Shown here in pieces: positions 24,355 to 32,551 of a DNA stretch of 49,566 bases (position 1 is the first letter of the stretch; the number at the start of each line of letters is the position of its first letter). The DNA is taken from contig DXYG01000010.1 in NCBI GenBank assembly GCA_019415925.1, positions 1 through 49,566 on the forward strand. The letters are read 5' to 3'. The stretch is from Clostridiales bacterium (GTDB taxonomy: Bacteria; Bacillota; Clostridia; Oscillospirales; Acutalibacteraceae). The notes under the pieces were generated by a model. The model worked only from the letters and a program-made list of their open reading frames with translations. It had not been told where the DNA came from and made no database searches. The position numbers and the translations under genes are program-made.

Positions 24355-25230
24355 TTATGACCTTTCTACGGTATAAGTTACATCGTCAAAGTTCGTTTCA
24401 TCTTCACCAAAGAAAACATACGCATAGCCGTCCAAACTTGCAAGGAACGGCACACCGTCAAAATCAAGCGGATCGTATTGTAAAAGCAAATCAGGCTTGT
24501 CGTCGTTTTCGTTTATCACTCCTGACGGAACTCCGAACAGCTTTGTGCCGTCTTCATCCGCATCTGCATAGCGGAAAGTGATAAGCCAATCATCCTGAAG
24601 TCCGTCCGGAATCGGTGACATCGTGTTGAAATCGTCAATAACCGTATCAGGCTCGCCCGGGTAATACTCGACCCACATATCAAGCCTGTCGGACGGATAC
24701 ATTTCAGCGTCGAGAAAGAAATACAGATACCCTGTATGCGGCAGACGGTTATCATAATCAAGCTCTGCTATATCCGCAAGCCTTATCTGAGCAAAGAACA
24801 CAATGTCATCGTGAAAACGCTCCTTCCACTCGTTCGGAATAACCGGTGAGCCGAAAAACTTGCTTTGCCCGAGGTCATATTCGCCCTCTGCCTTTTCAAC
24901 TGATATCGCAATTGAGTATTTACAGAGGTTTTCTTCATCCTCATAAATAAGGCGGTACTGATATCCGCCGTCCATCGAACGTGGACGGTAGAACTGACTT
25001 TCTCCTTTTGCTATTACCCAAGTCTTATTTGACGCTGTGTTTTCATAATGTACTGTTACGGTAATGGAGTTTTCATCGACAGCGTCAATTGTGAAATGAC
25101 GTCTGCCTGTGGGGAAGTCCAATGCAGAGCCGATTTCAGGCGCAAATGCTCTGTTGTCGGTAATACGAGTGCTTCTTTCTCCCGACTTCCGGTTAATTCC
25201 CCATCTTTCTTCAATGATTCTCAGTTTCAT
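24355..25230 (-). CDS. SMDGG domain fused to a DUF1963/YwqG domain
   Basis: A 291-residue fusion. Residues 1-100 are the SMDGG domain (MKLRIIEERWGINRK, signature FYRPRSMDGGYQYRLIY at 80-96). Residues 118-291 are a DUF1963 domain (QSKFFGSP, FFAQIRLADIAE, LPHTGYLYFFLDAEM, LFGVPSG, LLLQYDPLDF, YVFFGEDE). In operon 2 the two domains are encoded separately, at 18107/18478 and 21427. The fusion therefore argues that SMDGG and DUF1963 proteins act together. GGAGGGATAAGG precedes the ATG, two bases after the preceding stop. Confidence 0.82.
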   Translation of the reverse strand: MKLRIIEERWGINRKSGERSTRITDNRAFAPEIGSALDFPTGRRHFTIDAVDENSITVTVHYENTASNKTWVIAKGESQFYRPRSMDGGYQYRLIYEDEENLCKYSIAISVEKAEGEYDLGQSKFFGSPVIPNEWKERFHDDIVFFAQIRLADIAELDYDNRLPHTGYLYFFLDAEMYPSDRLDMWVEYYPGEPDTVIDDFNTMSPIPDGLQDDWLITFRYADADEDGTKLFGVPSGVINENDDKPDLLLQYDPLDFDGVPFLASLDGYAYVFFGEDETNFDDVTYTVERS

Positions 25231-25232
25231 CC

Positions 25233-25637
25233 TTATCCCTCCGTATCAAAACCTTTTTCTAACCGTTTAATTGCATCAGGCCAGCCTGCATCGGCTGCCA
25301 TTTTGCACATTGTCTTTGCTTCTTCAGCCGTGATTTCCTCTATGCCGTTATCATACAAAACAGCAAATGCAAAACAGGAATATAAGTTGCCAAGCTCCAC
25401 AGACTTGCGCAGAAGCTCTATGCCTTTGTTTCGGTCTTCATCGCATCCCTTACCGAATATATACATCATTGCAAGCTGTCCCATAGCACCTACGTGCCCA
25501 AGCTCTGCCGCTTTCTGAATTGGGTTAAATGCTGTATCCCAATATCCGCTTCCTATTAAGGTCATTCCTTCGAGATACAGCATGTCTGCTTGTTCTTCCG
25601 ATGATTGTTTTTTCTTTCCAAAATGAAACAGTCCCAT
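25233..25637 (-). CDS. Sel1-repeat protein
   Basis: A 134-residue protein with Sel1 repeats (KAAELGHVGAMGQLAMMYIF, KSVELGNLYSCFAFAVLY, MAADAGWPDAIKRLEKG) after a short basic start (MGLFHFGKKK). The stretch around EEITAEEAKTMCKMAADAG resembles IKAAEAKKWCEQAAGRG of the large Sel1 protein at 19408, so the two are related copies. Its ATG follows one base after the previous stop, with AAAGGAG in the end of that gene. Confidence 0.8.
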   Translation of the reverse strand: MGLFHFGKKKQSSEEQADMLYLEGMTLIGSGYWDTAFNPIQKAAELGHVGAMGQLAMMYIFGKGCDEDRNKGIELLRKSVELGNLYSCFAFAVLYDNGIEEITAEEAKTMCKMAADAGWPDAIKRLEKGFDTEG

Positions 25638-25638
25638 A

Positions 25639-25947
25639 TCAAAGTTCTCCTTTGAGCTGAATATTTATTTTTATGTCTTCTGAAATGATTTCCCTGTATT
25701 TCGTTGCATGTTCACCTTCCATTTTTATGGTAATCGGGAGCATATCAAAAGAGTATGTCTTACCCCTTACTGTGATTCCATTATCGCAGAGCATTACCAC
25801 ACCGAGTTTAGACAAAGGGTACTGCGCAAATTCTATTTCGCCGCTTGTCACCTCTGTTTTTTCACAACAGAAAAGAGGTGGATTATCCGCACTTTTTATC
25901 TCACTCTGAAAAACAAGTATTATCTTTTTTTGTTTGCTCATACACAT
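25639..25947 (-). CDS. Small beta-rich protein, first gene of cargo operon 1
   Basis: A 102-residue protein without a recognised family. Strand-rich pattern (KKIILVFQSEIKSAD, GVVMLCDNGITVRGKTYSFD, ISEDIKINIQLKGEL). In length and C-terminal strand it resembles the TVPY..DEYPF proteins at 21055 and 22050 (YSFD / YPLSKLG positions), and it may be a diverged third member. GGAAAGG precedes the ATG. It is headed by a good promoter and the shared leader element. Confidence 0.65.
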   Translation of the reverse strand: MCMSKQKKIILVFQSEIKSADNPPLFCCEKTEVTSGEIEFAQYPLSKLGVVMLCDNGITVRGKTYSFDMLPITIKMEGEHATKYREIISEDIKINIQLKGEL

Positions 25948-25997
25948 CTGCCTTTCCTTAAAGCTTCTGTATATATGATACTATAAAAAGAAGAAAA

Positions 25998-26024
25998 TAA
26001 GGTCGCCGCAACAGCGACATTTTT
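25998..26024 (-). promoter_or_regulatory. Shared 27-nt leader element, copy 1
   Basis: Same layout as 22821-22847: TAAGGTC, 9 nt, GCGACATTTTT. On the minus strand this copy can fold as GTCGC-7 nt-GCGAC. It lies downstream of the promoter at 26051-26079, hence in the transcribed leader of operon 1. Confidence 0.55.
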
Positions 26025-26050
26025 AAGCACTGGCTTTGCAAGATATTTAT

Positions 26051-26079
26051 ATTGTATCATACGGTTTGCACTTTTTCAA
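26051..26079 (-). promoter_or_regulatory. Promoter of cargo operon 1
   Basis: On the minus strand TTGAAA (26074-26079) and TACAAT (26051-26056) are separated by 17 bp. The leader is about 100 nt and contains TTGCAAGATA and the 27-nt element. No terminator was seen between the HTH gene ending at 26189 and this promoter, so read-through from the transfer operon is possible. Confidence 0.65.
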
Positions 26080-26188
26080 TACAATTAAGAAAATGTAAGC
26101 AAAATATTATAAACAACTTGACGAAACACAATATAAATTTGATGCTTTTACGATTAAATTTTCCACCAACCACTTAAATTATAAGCAT

Positions 26189-26449
26189 TCAGATTTTTTG
26201 TATTTTGTAAAGCAAAGAGGTCTTACCTCCTTTTTCACGATAACGCTGTTTGGTTTCAATTAAACCAGCTTTTTTCAAATCTTTAATAGCTCTGCGTACC
26301 GTGGCAGGCGACAGCTTTATGTCGCCGGCTATTGTATTTACAGAGGGCCAGCATTCGCCATTTTTGTTTGCTCGGTCGTGGAGGTAGGTATATACGGCTA
26401 CGGCTCTGTGAGGTAAGTCCATTTGATACAGAAAAGTTAATCTACTCAT
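26189..26449 (-). CDS. Winged-helix HTH protein of ICE backbone
   Basis: An 86-residue protein. SVNTIAGDIKLSPATVRRAI, then KDLKKAGLIETKQRYREKGG, is a winged-helix motif as in replication-initiator-like HTH proteins. The start LTFLYQMDLPHRAVAVYTYL is typical of ICE helix-turn-helix proteins encoded beside VirD4. Its ATG overlaps the end of the VirD4 gene by eight bases. It probably regulates transfer genes or assists element replication. Confidence 0.85.
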   Translation of the reverse strand: MSRLTFLYQMDLPHRAVAVYTYLHDRANKNGECWPSVNTIAGDIKLSPATVRRAIKDLKKAGLIETKQRYREKGGKTSLLYKIQKI

Positions 26450-28370
26450 TGCTGTTATCCCCCTGTGGTGGTCGCTCGGTTCTGACGACTACTTTTCCCT
26501 GCTTATTTTTGTTCTGTTCAACGCTTGAATTTTCGGGTTCTTCTGTTGGCTTATCTTGCTGTTCTGAATTAATAGTATCGTCACTGTCGGTCTGTTCCGC
26601 ATTTGGCGAGGTTTTAAGATTTTCATTTTTCTTCTTTTTCTCACCGCTCACTTCATCGAAGTCCGAGTCGGTAACAGGCTGTTCAAAACACTGAGGAGAG
26701 TATATCTGAATTATGTTGTTGAACAACTCAGAACGGTTGGCATATTGGACTTCACGGTTTCCGTTCTCCTTGACCTCATACTTTTCCTCAAATTCTATGC
26801 CCCATTTGAAAAATAATTTCAGCTTAACTTTCATTGGATAAAAGCCTGTTTTCATAACAACAAATGTGCCTTTCGGAAGTGACTTTAGCTCATCGGGAGT
26901 CATAAGAGGTCTCTCAATCATCTGCAAGGATTGTGACGGATCGTTTTTGCTTCTGCTGACAGAGCCTGACATAACAGTTCTTGAACCCAGTGCTTTTGAT
27001 AGCACTTCTGCACTTGTACTGTTTGGAGCAAAGCCACCGAAGATTGTGAGCTGTGTGTTGTCTATGATAACATCAGCGCCCCCTTTGCCGTAATTCTTTT
27101 CAAGCTGTGCAAAGGATTGGATGATTGGAACTATCTGCAAACGCCTTGAACGGGAAGCAGAAAACATCATCTCTGCCGAATCAATCTTCGGCAAAGTTCC
27201 GAACTCATCGCAGAAGAACACACAGCGATTTTTCAGTACTCCGCCGTTTTCATCTGCAACTGAAAGTATTTCTCGGTAGAGCTGTTGGATAATTAGCGAA
27301 ACCATAAAGAAAGTGTTGGGGTTTTCCTCCGGCATCACAATGAAGATTGCACACTTTTCATTACAGAATTTTTCAGCGTCAATCTCCGTATCAAAGCACA
27401 AAAGCTGTTCAAGCTCGGAGTCAAGAAATGCATTCAGCCTTGAAAGTGCCGTACTCATAACGCTTGACATAGCTTGTTCAGCGGTATTTAGAGCCGCCCC
27501 TGCAAACCATTTTGCCTTGTGGTCGTCGGGAAGATAGTCCATTAAAAGCTGAAACTGATTTTTACCTTTCCTGTTGTTCGGTGCAAGTAACTCCTGAATG
27601 ATTTTGAATACCGAAACTATGTGTCGTTCTTTTGGTTCGCAGAATTCTGAAACAAGTAAGATTGTTGCTGTCAACAATCCTTCTGCGGCATCATAGAAAT
27701 AAGCGTTCTGTCCGAATGAAGCCGAGTCCATTCCTGAAAGAATAATTGTTTTTGAAATGATTTTAGCGTATTTTTCTGCTCTTGCCTTGTAAACAAGCTG
27801 TTCGGGTTCGGCTTTGTATAAGTCCATATATTTATTCACAAGATGAAGAAGATTGTTGCCGTGTGAGCGTGTAGGATTACGCAAATCTATGACTGAAATT
27901 TTGTAGCCGTAATACTTCTCTGCGATTGTGCCGTAGTTTCGAACAATGTCACCTTTCGTGTCGGTTGACAGAAATGACATACCCGTAGCACAAGCGTATT
28001 CAATGCACGGATAAAGCCAATATGCGGTCTTACCGACACCTGCCGCACCAATCATCAGAGCGTGAACATCGCCTGTGTCAACCATTGCTGTTGTGCCATT
28101 TTTTCTATTCTTGCAACCGACAACTATTCCTTGTTCAGTTGGTCTGCTGTCAGGCTTTGTACGCCATTCATCGGGCTTGAAATCAATCTGCTTGTAGGTT
28201 TTCTTTATCTCCTTTTTAGTTGCCCAACGAGCTGTGCCGTGCTGACCTTGTCCGACCGTTTTGTTCTTTATTCGATTTAGTGAATAGTGATTACCGACCG
28301 TTGAAATTATTATGAACAAGGCAAACATTGAACCTGTAACAATAATCAGAGTTATAACACCTGACGGCAT
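26442..28370 (-). CDS. VirD4-like type IV coupling protein
   Basis: A 642-residue protein with one N-terminal membrane helix (VITLIIVTGSMFALFIIIST), the TraG/VirD4 signature QGQHGTARWATKKEI, Walker A GAAGVGKT (108-115) and Walker B CVFFCDEFG (383-391). The tail (about 560-642) is hydrophilic and low-complexity. It is the ATPase that links the relaxase-DNA complex to the transfer channel. AAAGGACTG precedes the ATG, which overlaps the TOPRIM gene by 19 bases. Confidence 0.95.
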   Translation of the reverse strand: MPSGVITLIIVTGSMFALFIIISTVGNHYSLNRIKNKTVGQGQHGTARWATKKEIKKTYKQIDFKPDEWRTKPDSRPTEQGIVVGCKNRKNGTTAMVDTGDVHALMIGAAGVGKTAYWLYPCIEYACATGMSFLSTDTKGDIVRNYGTIAEKYYGYKISVIDLRNPTRSHGNNLLHLVNKYMDLYKAEPEQLVYKARAEKYAKIISKTIILSGMDSASFGQNAYFYDAAEGLLTATILLVSEFCEPKERHIVSVFKIIQELLAPNNRKGKNQFQLLMDYLPDDHKAKWFAGAALNTAEQAMSSVMSTALSRLNAFLDSELEQLLCFDTEIDAEKFCNEKCAIFIVMPEENPNTFFMVSLIIQQLYREILSVADENGGVLKNRCVFFCDEFGTLPKIDSAEMMFSASRSRRLQIVPIIQSFAQLEKNYGKGGADVIIDNTQLTIFGGFAPNSTSAEVLSKALGSRTVMSGSVSRSKNDPSQSLQMIERPLMTPDELKSLPKGTFVVMKTGFYPMKVKLKLFFKWGIEFEEKYEVKENGNREVQYANRSELFNNIIQIYSPQCFEQPVTDSDFDEVSGEKKKKNENLKTSPNAEQTDSDDTINSEQQDKPTEEPENSSVEQNKNKQGKVVVRTERPPQGDNSNE

Positions 28371-29353
28371 ATTTCATCAGTCCTTTCACCGTTTAAAATA
28401 TCCTCGTTCCAGTCTTTATGCGTTGGAATAAGGATTTCGTTTTGGATATTTATTGAGTTTAATTTTTCGGATATTCGTTTATTCGCTGTTTGTCCTGCTT
28501 CGTCATTGTCAAAGCAGAGAAACACATTTTTAATGTTCGTATTATCTTTCAGACATTGAAAAAGCACCCTGTCCGAAACGGAACAGGATACCGCATAACT
28601 GTGATTTTTCCAACGGCAAGCTGCCGCCGCCAATTCGCGCTCAAATGTTTTATTATATTTCAACTCATCTTCACGCGTCAGAACTTTCTGTAAATCTTCT
28701 GCTTTTTGCATTGAAATGTAGGAAAGCATATCAATCGGAGCTTCAAACAAGAATAACTTGTCGCTTGTGCCATGCCAGTGAAAACTATATTCAGGCTGAC
28801 TGCCTGCAACATTGCCTTTGTACGAATTACTCGTCACCGTGCCTCTCTTGTGTGCGTGGCGAGGTTTACCGCTTGAATCGTAACCGACAAATACTGCATT
28901 GTGAAAATCCGCCGATTCATATATCATTCGATTTCTGACAAACTCAAAAAGCACATCTTTGTCAATGCCACGAGTCAACAGCAGATAAGAAAACACTCTG
29001 CTCATTCTGTCATTACTCGGCGGCAGTTCAAAGGATTTGTGACTTTTTTCTATGAGTGGCGATGTTATGATTTGACCGCCACCGTTATTCAAAAGCATTT
29101 CTACTGCTTCGGCATAGTCCTTGTTGTAAAATCTGCTGACAAAATCAATGGCATCACCGCCTTTCTGTTCGTACTGATGATACCAGAGGTGACCTCTGAT
29201 TGTAACCTTTTGCGAACCGTCAAGCCATTCGTATTCTGAACCTGATTTCTTAACTTTCTCGCCATGACTGATTAAAAAATTAGCAAGGTCGGTTCGCCTT
29301 GCCAGTTCTCGCTGTTCTTTTGCAAAATGAATATATGTTGATATTGTTATCAC
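28352..29353 (-). CDS. DUF3991/TOPRIM-domain protein (primase-like) of ICE
   Basis: A 333-residue protein. The N-terminal region (YIHFAKEQRELARRTDLANF, WYHQYEQKGGDAIDFVSRFY) is the DUF3991-type zinc-finger-like domain of ICE primase homologues. The TOPRIM domain has Glu in LFLFEAPIDMLSY and Asp pair in FLCFDNDEAGQ. It may prime the transferred strand. The start is a GTG at 29353 with AAGGA unusually close (about one base). The normal homologue start is close to this point. Confidence 0.85.
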   Translation of the reverse strand: MITISTYIHFAKEQRELARRTDLANFLISHGEKVKKSGSEYEWLDGSQKVTIRGHLWYHQYEQKGGDAIDFVSRFYNKDYAEAVEMLLNNGGGQIITSPLIEKSHKSFELPPSNDRMSRVFSYLLLTRGIDKDVLFEFVRNRMIYESADFHNAVFVGYDSSGKPRHAHKRGTVTSNSYKGNVAGSQPEYSFHWHGTSDKLFLFEAPIDMLSYISMQKAEDLQKVLTREDELKYNKTFERELAAAACRWKNHSYAVSCSVSDRVLFQCLKDNTNIKNVFLCFDNDEAGQTANKRISEKLNSINIQNEILIPTHKDWNEDILNGERTDEICRQVL

Positions 29354-29570
29354 ATCCTTATGTTTAATATATTTTTTCTTTTCTGCTGTAATATCTTAGA
29401 TTGGGTAGTTCTTCTTCTATCACCGTGACAGGTGGCACCAGTCAGCATTTGGGTGCAGTTGTTCCTTGGTGGAAGACTTATTTTTTAATAGACTATTGCC
29501 CTGATATATGGTAATATAATCATAAAAACATGCTTGAATAATCTATTTCGCAAAAGGAGTGAGCACGACA

Positions 29571-30362
29571 TTGACTAAACTGATTTTTATTGAAGGAGTT
29601 TCGGGTGTAGGCAAATCAACAATGGTGCAAACGCTCCAAAAAGAATTGACGGATTTGGGTTATAAAGTTAAATCATATTTAGAGGGCGATTATACAAATC
29701 CCATAGACTTTTATCGCACTGCATATTTTACAACTCTCGAATATGAAAAGTTGTGTTGTAAATACAGTTGTTATATAGAAATCATCAATGAAAATACAAT
29801 AAAAGCAGACGGTATAAGGCTTATAAGATACGCTAACGGCAAAGACTATATATTTGAAGAACCCATGCTTTCTACGCTTATAGAGAATGAATTTTGCTAT
29901 CATCCAAAGAAAATTATTGCAATAGATGAATTCATTTCTACATATAAAAAGATATGGAATAATTATCAGGAGTCGTTAGACGGATCACTTGACTTTGTAA
30001 TTTTTGACGGTTCTCTGCTACACCACCCGCTTAATGATATAATGAACAATTATCATATAACAGGAGAACAAGCTGTTCCGTTTATCGAATCACTCCTTAA
30101 TGCTGTTAAATTAACAGAAAAATATATTTTTTACTTAAAAACCGACAATATATCGTTGCAATTAGAAAAGGCTTATAAAGACCGTCAGCGACCCGAGCCA
30201 ACAAGCAAACAGATTGAATTTTGGGAAAGAAGATTTAAAGAAGATATGATTGTAATAAATTCAATTAAAGAACAATGCTATATGCTTAATGTTTCTGATA
30301 ACAGTTGGGACAAGGCAAAAAAAGAAATATTATTTAAAATACATTGTACAAACCGAACTTGA
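29571..30362 (+). CDS. P-loop nucleoside/nucleotide kinase-like protein
   Basis: This gene is on the opposite strand from its neighbours. Its product opens with TKLIFIEGVSGVGKSTMVQT (Walker A GVSGVGKS, residues 9-16) and has an Asp-rich strand (LDFVIFDGSLLHHP) and a lid-like basic segment (DRQRPEPTSKQIEFWERRF), as in small nucleoside-monophosphate or antibiotic kinases. The length is 264 residues from the TTG at 29571, 11 bases after AAAGGAG; a GTG at 29559 abuts that site. Codon use is AT-rich like the 1-4 kb region. It looks like an added cargo gene inserted between the TOPRIM and relaxase genes. The substrate is unknown. Confidence 0.75.
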   Translation: MTKLIFIEGVSGVGKSTMVQTLQKELTDLGYKVKSYLEGDYTNPIDFYRTAYFTTLEYEKLCCKYSCYIEIINENTIKADGIRLIRYANGKDYIFEEPMLSTLIENEFCYHPKKIIAIDEFISTYKKIWNNYQESLDGSLDFVIFDGSLLHHPLNDIMNNYHITGEQAVPFIESLLNAVKLTEKYIFYLKTDNISLQLEKAYKDRQRPEPTSKQIEFWERRFKEDMIVINSIKEQCYMLNVSDNSWDKAKKEILFKIHCTNRT

Positions 30363-30378
30363 TTTATTAACTTCTCAA

Positions 30379-31797
30379 TTACATTTTCAACCCCTGCGCC
30401 CGTTTCTTATCATTAATCTTCTGTTGAAGCTTTTTATCCGTCCTCTGTACTTTCTGCTTTTCTTCAAAGCGAAGCCTACTTTGAATCATATTGCAGAGGT
30501 AGCGCAAAAGATAAAGAGAAGAATCTGCAACGCTGTTGCGGTTGGTTTTAATTGAATAATGAGGATACAGAACACTTTTGCCTGAATCAAAGACTGATTC
30601 GGCAGAGGTGTTTTCTTCAAATTTAAAGGGAATTGAAAAAGATTCTTCGTCTGTATTCTTTTTTGATTCCCCTTCATCTTCGTTAGGAATTAATTTCAAC
30701 ACTTCCTTGATTACCACATTCTTGATTGACTTGAATTCCTTGTTTTGGGCGAGCGGAATCCTGTCAGAAAATTCATCCGTGTAGGTACGGATTGTATTTT
30801 CTTTTTGCTCATACCACAGATCATACAGTTTTTTGATTCTGTCATCACTTGCAAGCTCATCAACAATAGAATCTACGATTGCTTTTACATCAGGCTTGAG
30901 ATAGCCGTAAACTTTTTTACCTTTCGTTTTTGAAAGCCTGTCGGCAAGCTCCAACAGTTTATACTGAATTGATGCACTGATATATATTTCAGAGTTGATT
31001 TTTGAAACCAAATCTTCAACAATGTCACGAGCCTCGGCTCGGAGCTTATCTCTATGCTCTGTCTGTTTCTGATAAATACTTATCAAGTCCTGACGGAAGA
31101 TTACCTTTGCAAGATTTGATTTAATATTTTCAATTCCTTTTTCTGTCAGATATGCTTCGTTTGGCTTTGTTGAATATGCAATCATATGAATGTGAGGATG
31201 ATATCCCTCGTTATGAAAAGCCGCATACCATCTGAAATTTTCGGGAGCGATTTTCATATTCTCCGCTATCATATTTCGTTGTGAGCGAATGAGATTCATC
31301 CAAGCGTTTGCATTGTTGTAGCCGAGCCGTTCCGCATCTTCTCGCTTGAGAGAAATGATATGAGTCCACACATTACTCTTACTTTCTGCAACCTCTTTTT
31401 GCACATCAGATAAAACTATCGGCACACCGTCATCAGTAAATAAGCCGTGTGAGGATATTTTTTCTACTCTTGGTCGCTGTGCAATGTAGCTTACATATTT
31501 TTCTCGGTCACCGAATAACTCTGCGTGGGTTTCGCCAATCCGTAAAATCAATTCATCTGCATTACCCCTGTTCGGCTTATCAAGATAATCCTGATACTCA
31601 TACAAGTCCTTTGAGTCAGGATAATCAGAAAGCAATTTCTTAATAATCTGTTTTTGTCTTTCGGTCGCTTCCATAAACTTCTGTGTGCTGTCAGCCTTTT
31701 CAACTCCGTCACGAGTTGCAATATATGAAACATAATTTCCGATATGAGTTTTGGAATTCGGTTTGATGTATGGCGATTTCATAATAATTTTCGGCAT
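30379..31797 (-). CDS. MobP-type relaxase
   Basis: A 472-residue protein. The metal triad is YHPHIHMIAY (His200, His202, His204). The N-terminal IKPNSKTHIGNYVSYIATRD supplies the candidate nucleophile Tyr22 or Tyr25. The segment SNVWTHIISLKREDAERLGY is typical of Firmicute MobP relaxases. The C-terminal 270 residues are helical and charged. It would nick oriT, which is presumably the repeat-rich stretch just beyond the MobC gene. Converges with the kinase gene across 16 bases. Confidence 0.9.
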   Translation of the reverse strand: MPKIIMKSPYIKPNSKTHIGNYVSYIATRDGVEKADSTQKFMEATERQKQIIKKLLSDYPDSKDLYEYQDYLDKPNRGNADELILRIGETHAELFGDREKYVSYIAQRPRVEKISSHGLFTDDGVPIVLSDVQKEVAESKSNVWTHIISLKREDAERLGYNNANAWMNLIRSQRNMIAENMKIAPENFRWYAAFHNEGYHPHIHMIAYSTKPNEAYLTEKGIENIKSNLAKVIFRQDLISIYQKQTEHRDKLRAEARDIVEDLVSKINSEIYISASIQYKLLELADRLSKTKGKKVYGYLKPDVKAIVDSIVDELASDDRIKKLYDLWYEQKENTIRTYTDEFSDRIPLAQNKEFKSIKNVVIKEVLKLIPNEDEGESKKNTDEESFSIPFKFEENTSAESVFDSGKSVLYPHYSIKTNRNSVADSSLYLLRYLCNMIQSRLRFEEKQKVQRTDKKLQQKINDKKRAQGLKM

Positions 31798-31800
31798 AGC

Positions 31801-32202
31801 TTACCCTTTCTGAAATCTGACTGCATCATCAAACTTGTATTTACCGCTGTTGCGTTTGACCTCATCAACACATATTTTTCTTAAATCTCTCAACTGACCT
31901 TCGGTAATATCATTGGTCGCCGCAACAACATGCATAAGCATTGCAAGCTCTACGCCCTGCTTGAACAGAACTCTTGCGATCCTATCCTCGGTATCAAGGA
32001 TTTTTGAACTGATGACAGATTCCAATGCAGGAGTAAGTACACGGCTTACATTCTTTGAGTTTAGCCACGCAATATAAAATTCAATGGCATTTGAAATAAA
32101 TTCGCTTCGTGATGTTGCATTGGTTCTTGAGATTGCATTATCACAGGCTTTGAGTAAATCCTGATTAATATATAGTCCTATTCTTTTTGAGTCGTTGTCC
32201 AT
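31801..32202 (-). CDS. MobC-like ribbon-helix-helix accessory protein
   Basis: About 133 residues. The start RIGLYINQDLLKACDNAI, then TSRSEFISNAIEFYI, is a ribbon-helix-helix fold; the rest is helical. Its position directly before the relaxase gene (3 bases) and after the inverted-repeat region suits a MobC-type protein that helps the relaxase load at oriT. The ATG at 32202 has AAAGGTGAAA upstream and is better than one at 32226. Confidence 0.85.
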   Translation of the reverse strand: MDNDSKRIGLYINQDLLKACDNAISRTNATSRSEFISNAIEFYIAWLNSKNVSRVLTPALESVISSKILDTEDRIARVLFKQGVELAMLMHVVAATNDITEGQLRDLRKICVDEVKRNSGKYKFDDAVRFQKG

Positions 32203-32256
32203 TTTCACCTTTCCTTTCGGTAACACTTCGAGTATTCAGAAAAAATCTCTTGAAAT

Positions 32257-32541
32257 CGGCAAAATCGGGCAGTTTGGAATACAATCGGTAACACAATGCT
32301 AAAAAAGTAACACCTTTGAAAATCCCCGAACGGCGTTGCCGGTCGGTGTGTTTCGGCGAATCCGTGCTTGCACGGAATACGCCTTTATCCTGCTTAAATA
32401 CCTACCCTTGAAAAACTGCCCGATTTGCCGAAACTTCGATTTTTCACACCTCGCCACAAACCGCCCTGTTTTGATTTTTCTTTGATTTCGGATACTTCCC
32501 GACTTCTCCTTTAAAAGCCGACACAGGGCGAATGTGGCGAG
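32257..32541. other. Candidate origin of transfer (oriT) with nested inverted repeats
   Basis: This gap of about 350 bp between MobC and the next gene holds three structures. A long inverted repeat pairs CGGCAAAATCGGGCAGTTT (32257-32275) with 32413-32430 (one base inserted). A palindrome TCCGTGCTTGCACGGA lies at 32361-32376. A second split inverted repeat pairs CTCGCCAC (32450-32457) and CGCCCTGT (32462-32469) with ACAGGGCG (32523-32530) and GTGGCGAG (32534-32541). Such repeats upstream of mobC-relaxase genes are typical of oriT. The nick site cannot be fixed by eye. Confidence 0.65.
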
Positions 32542-32551
32542 AATAACGCTG

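Noticed and set aside
29401..29470. T-box-like string AGGTGGCACC in the gap between the TOPRIM and kinase genes
   Set aside because: The rest of the T-box motif (CGCG, following terminator, specifier domain) is missing, and the downstream gene is not an aminoacylation or amino-acid gene.
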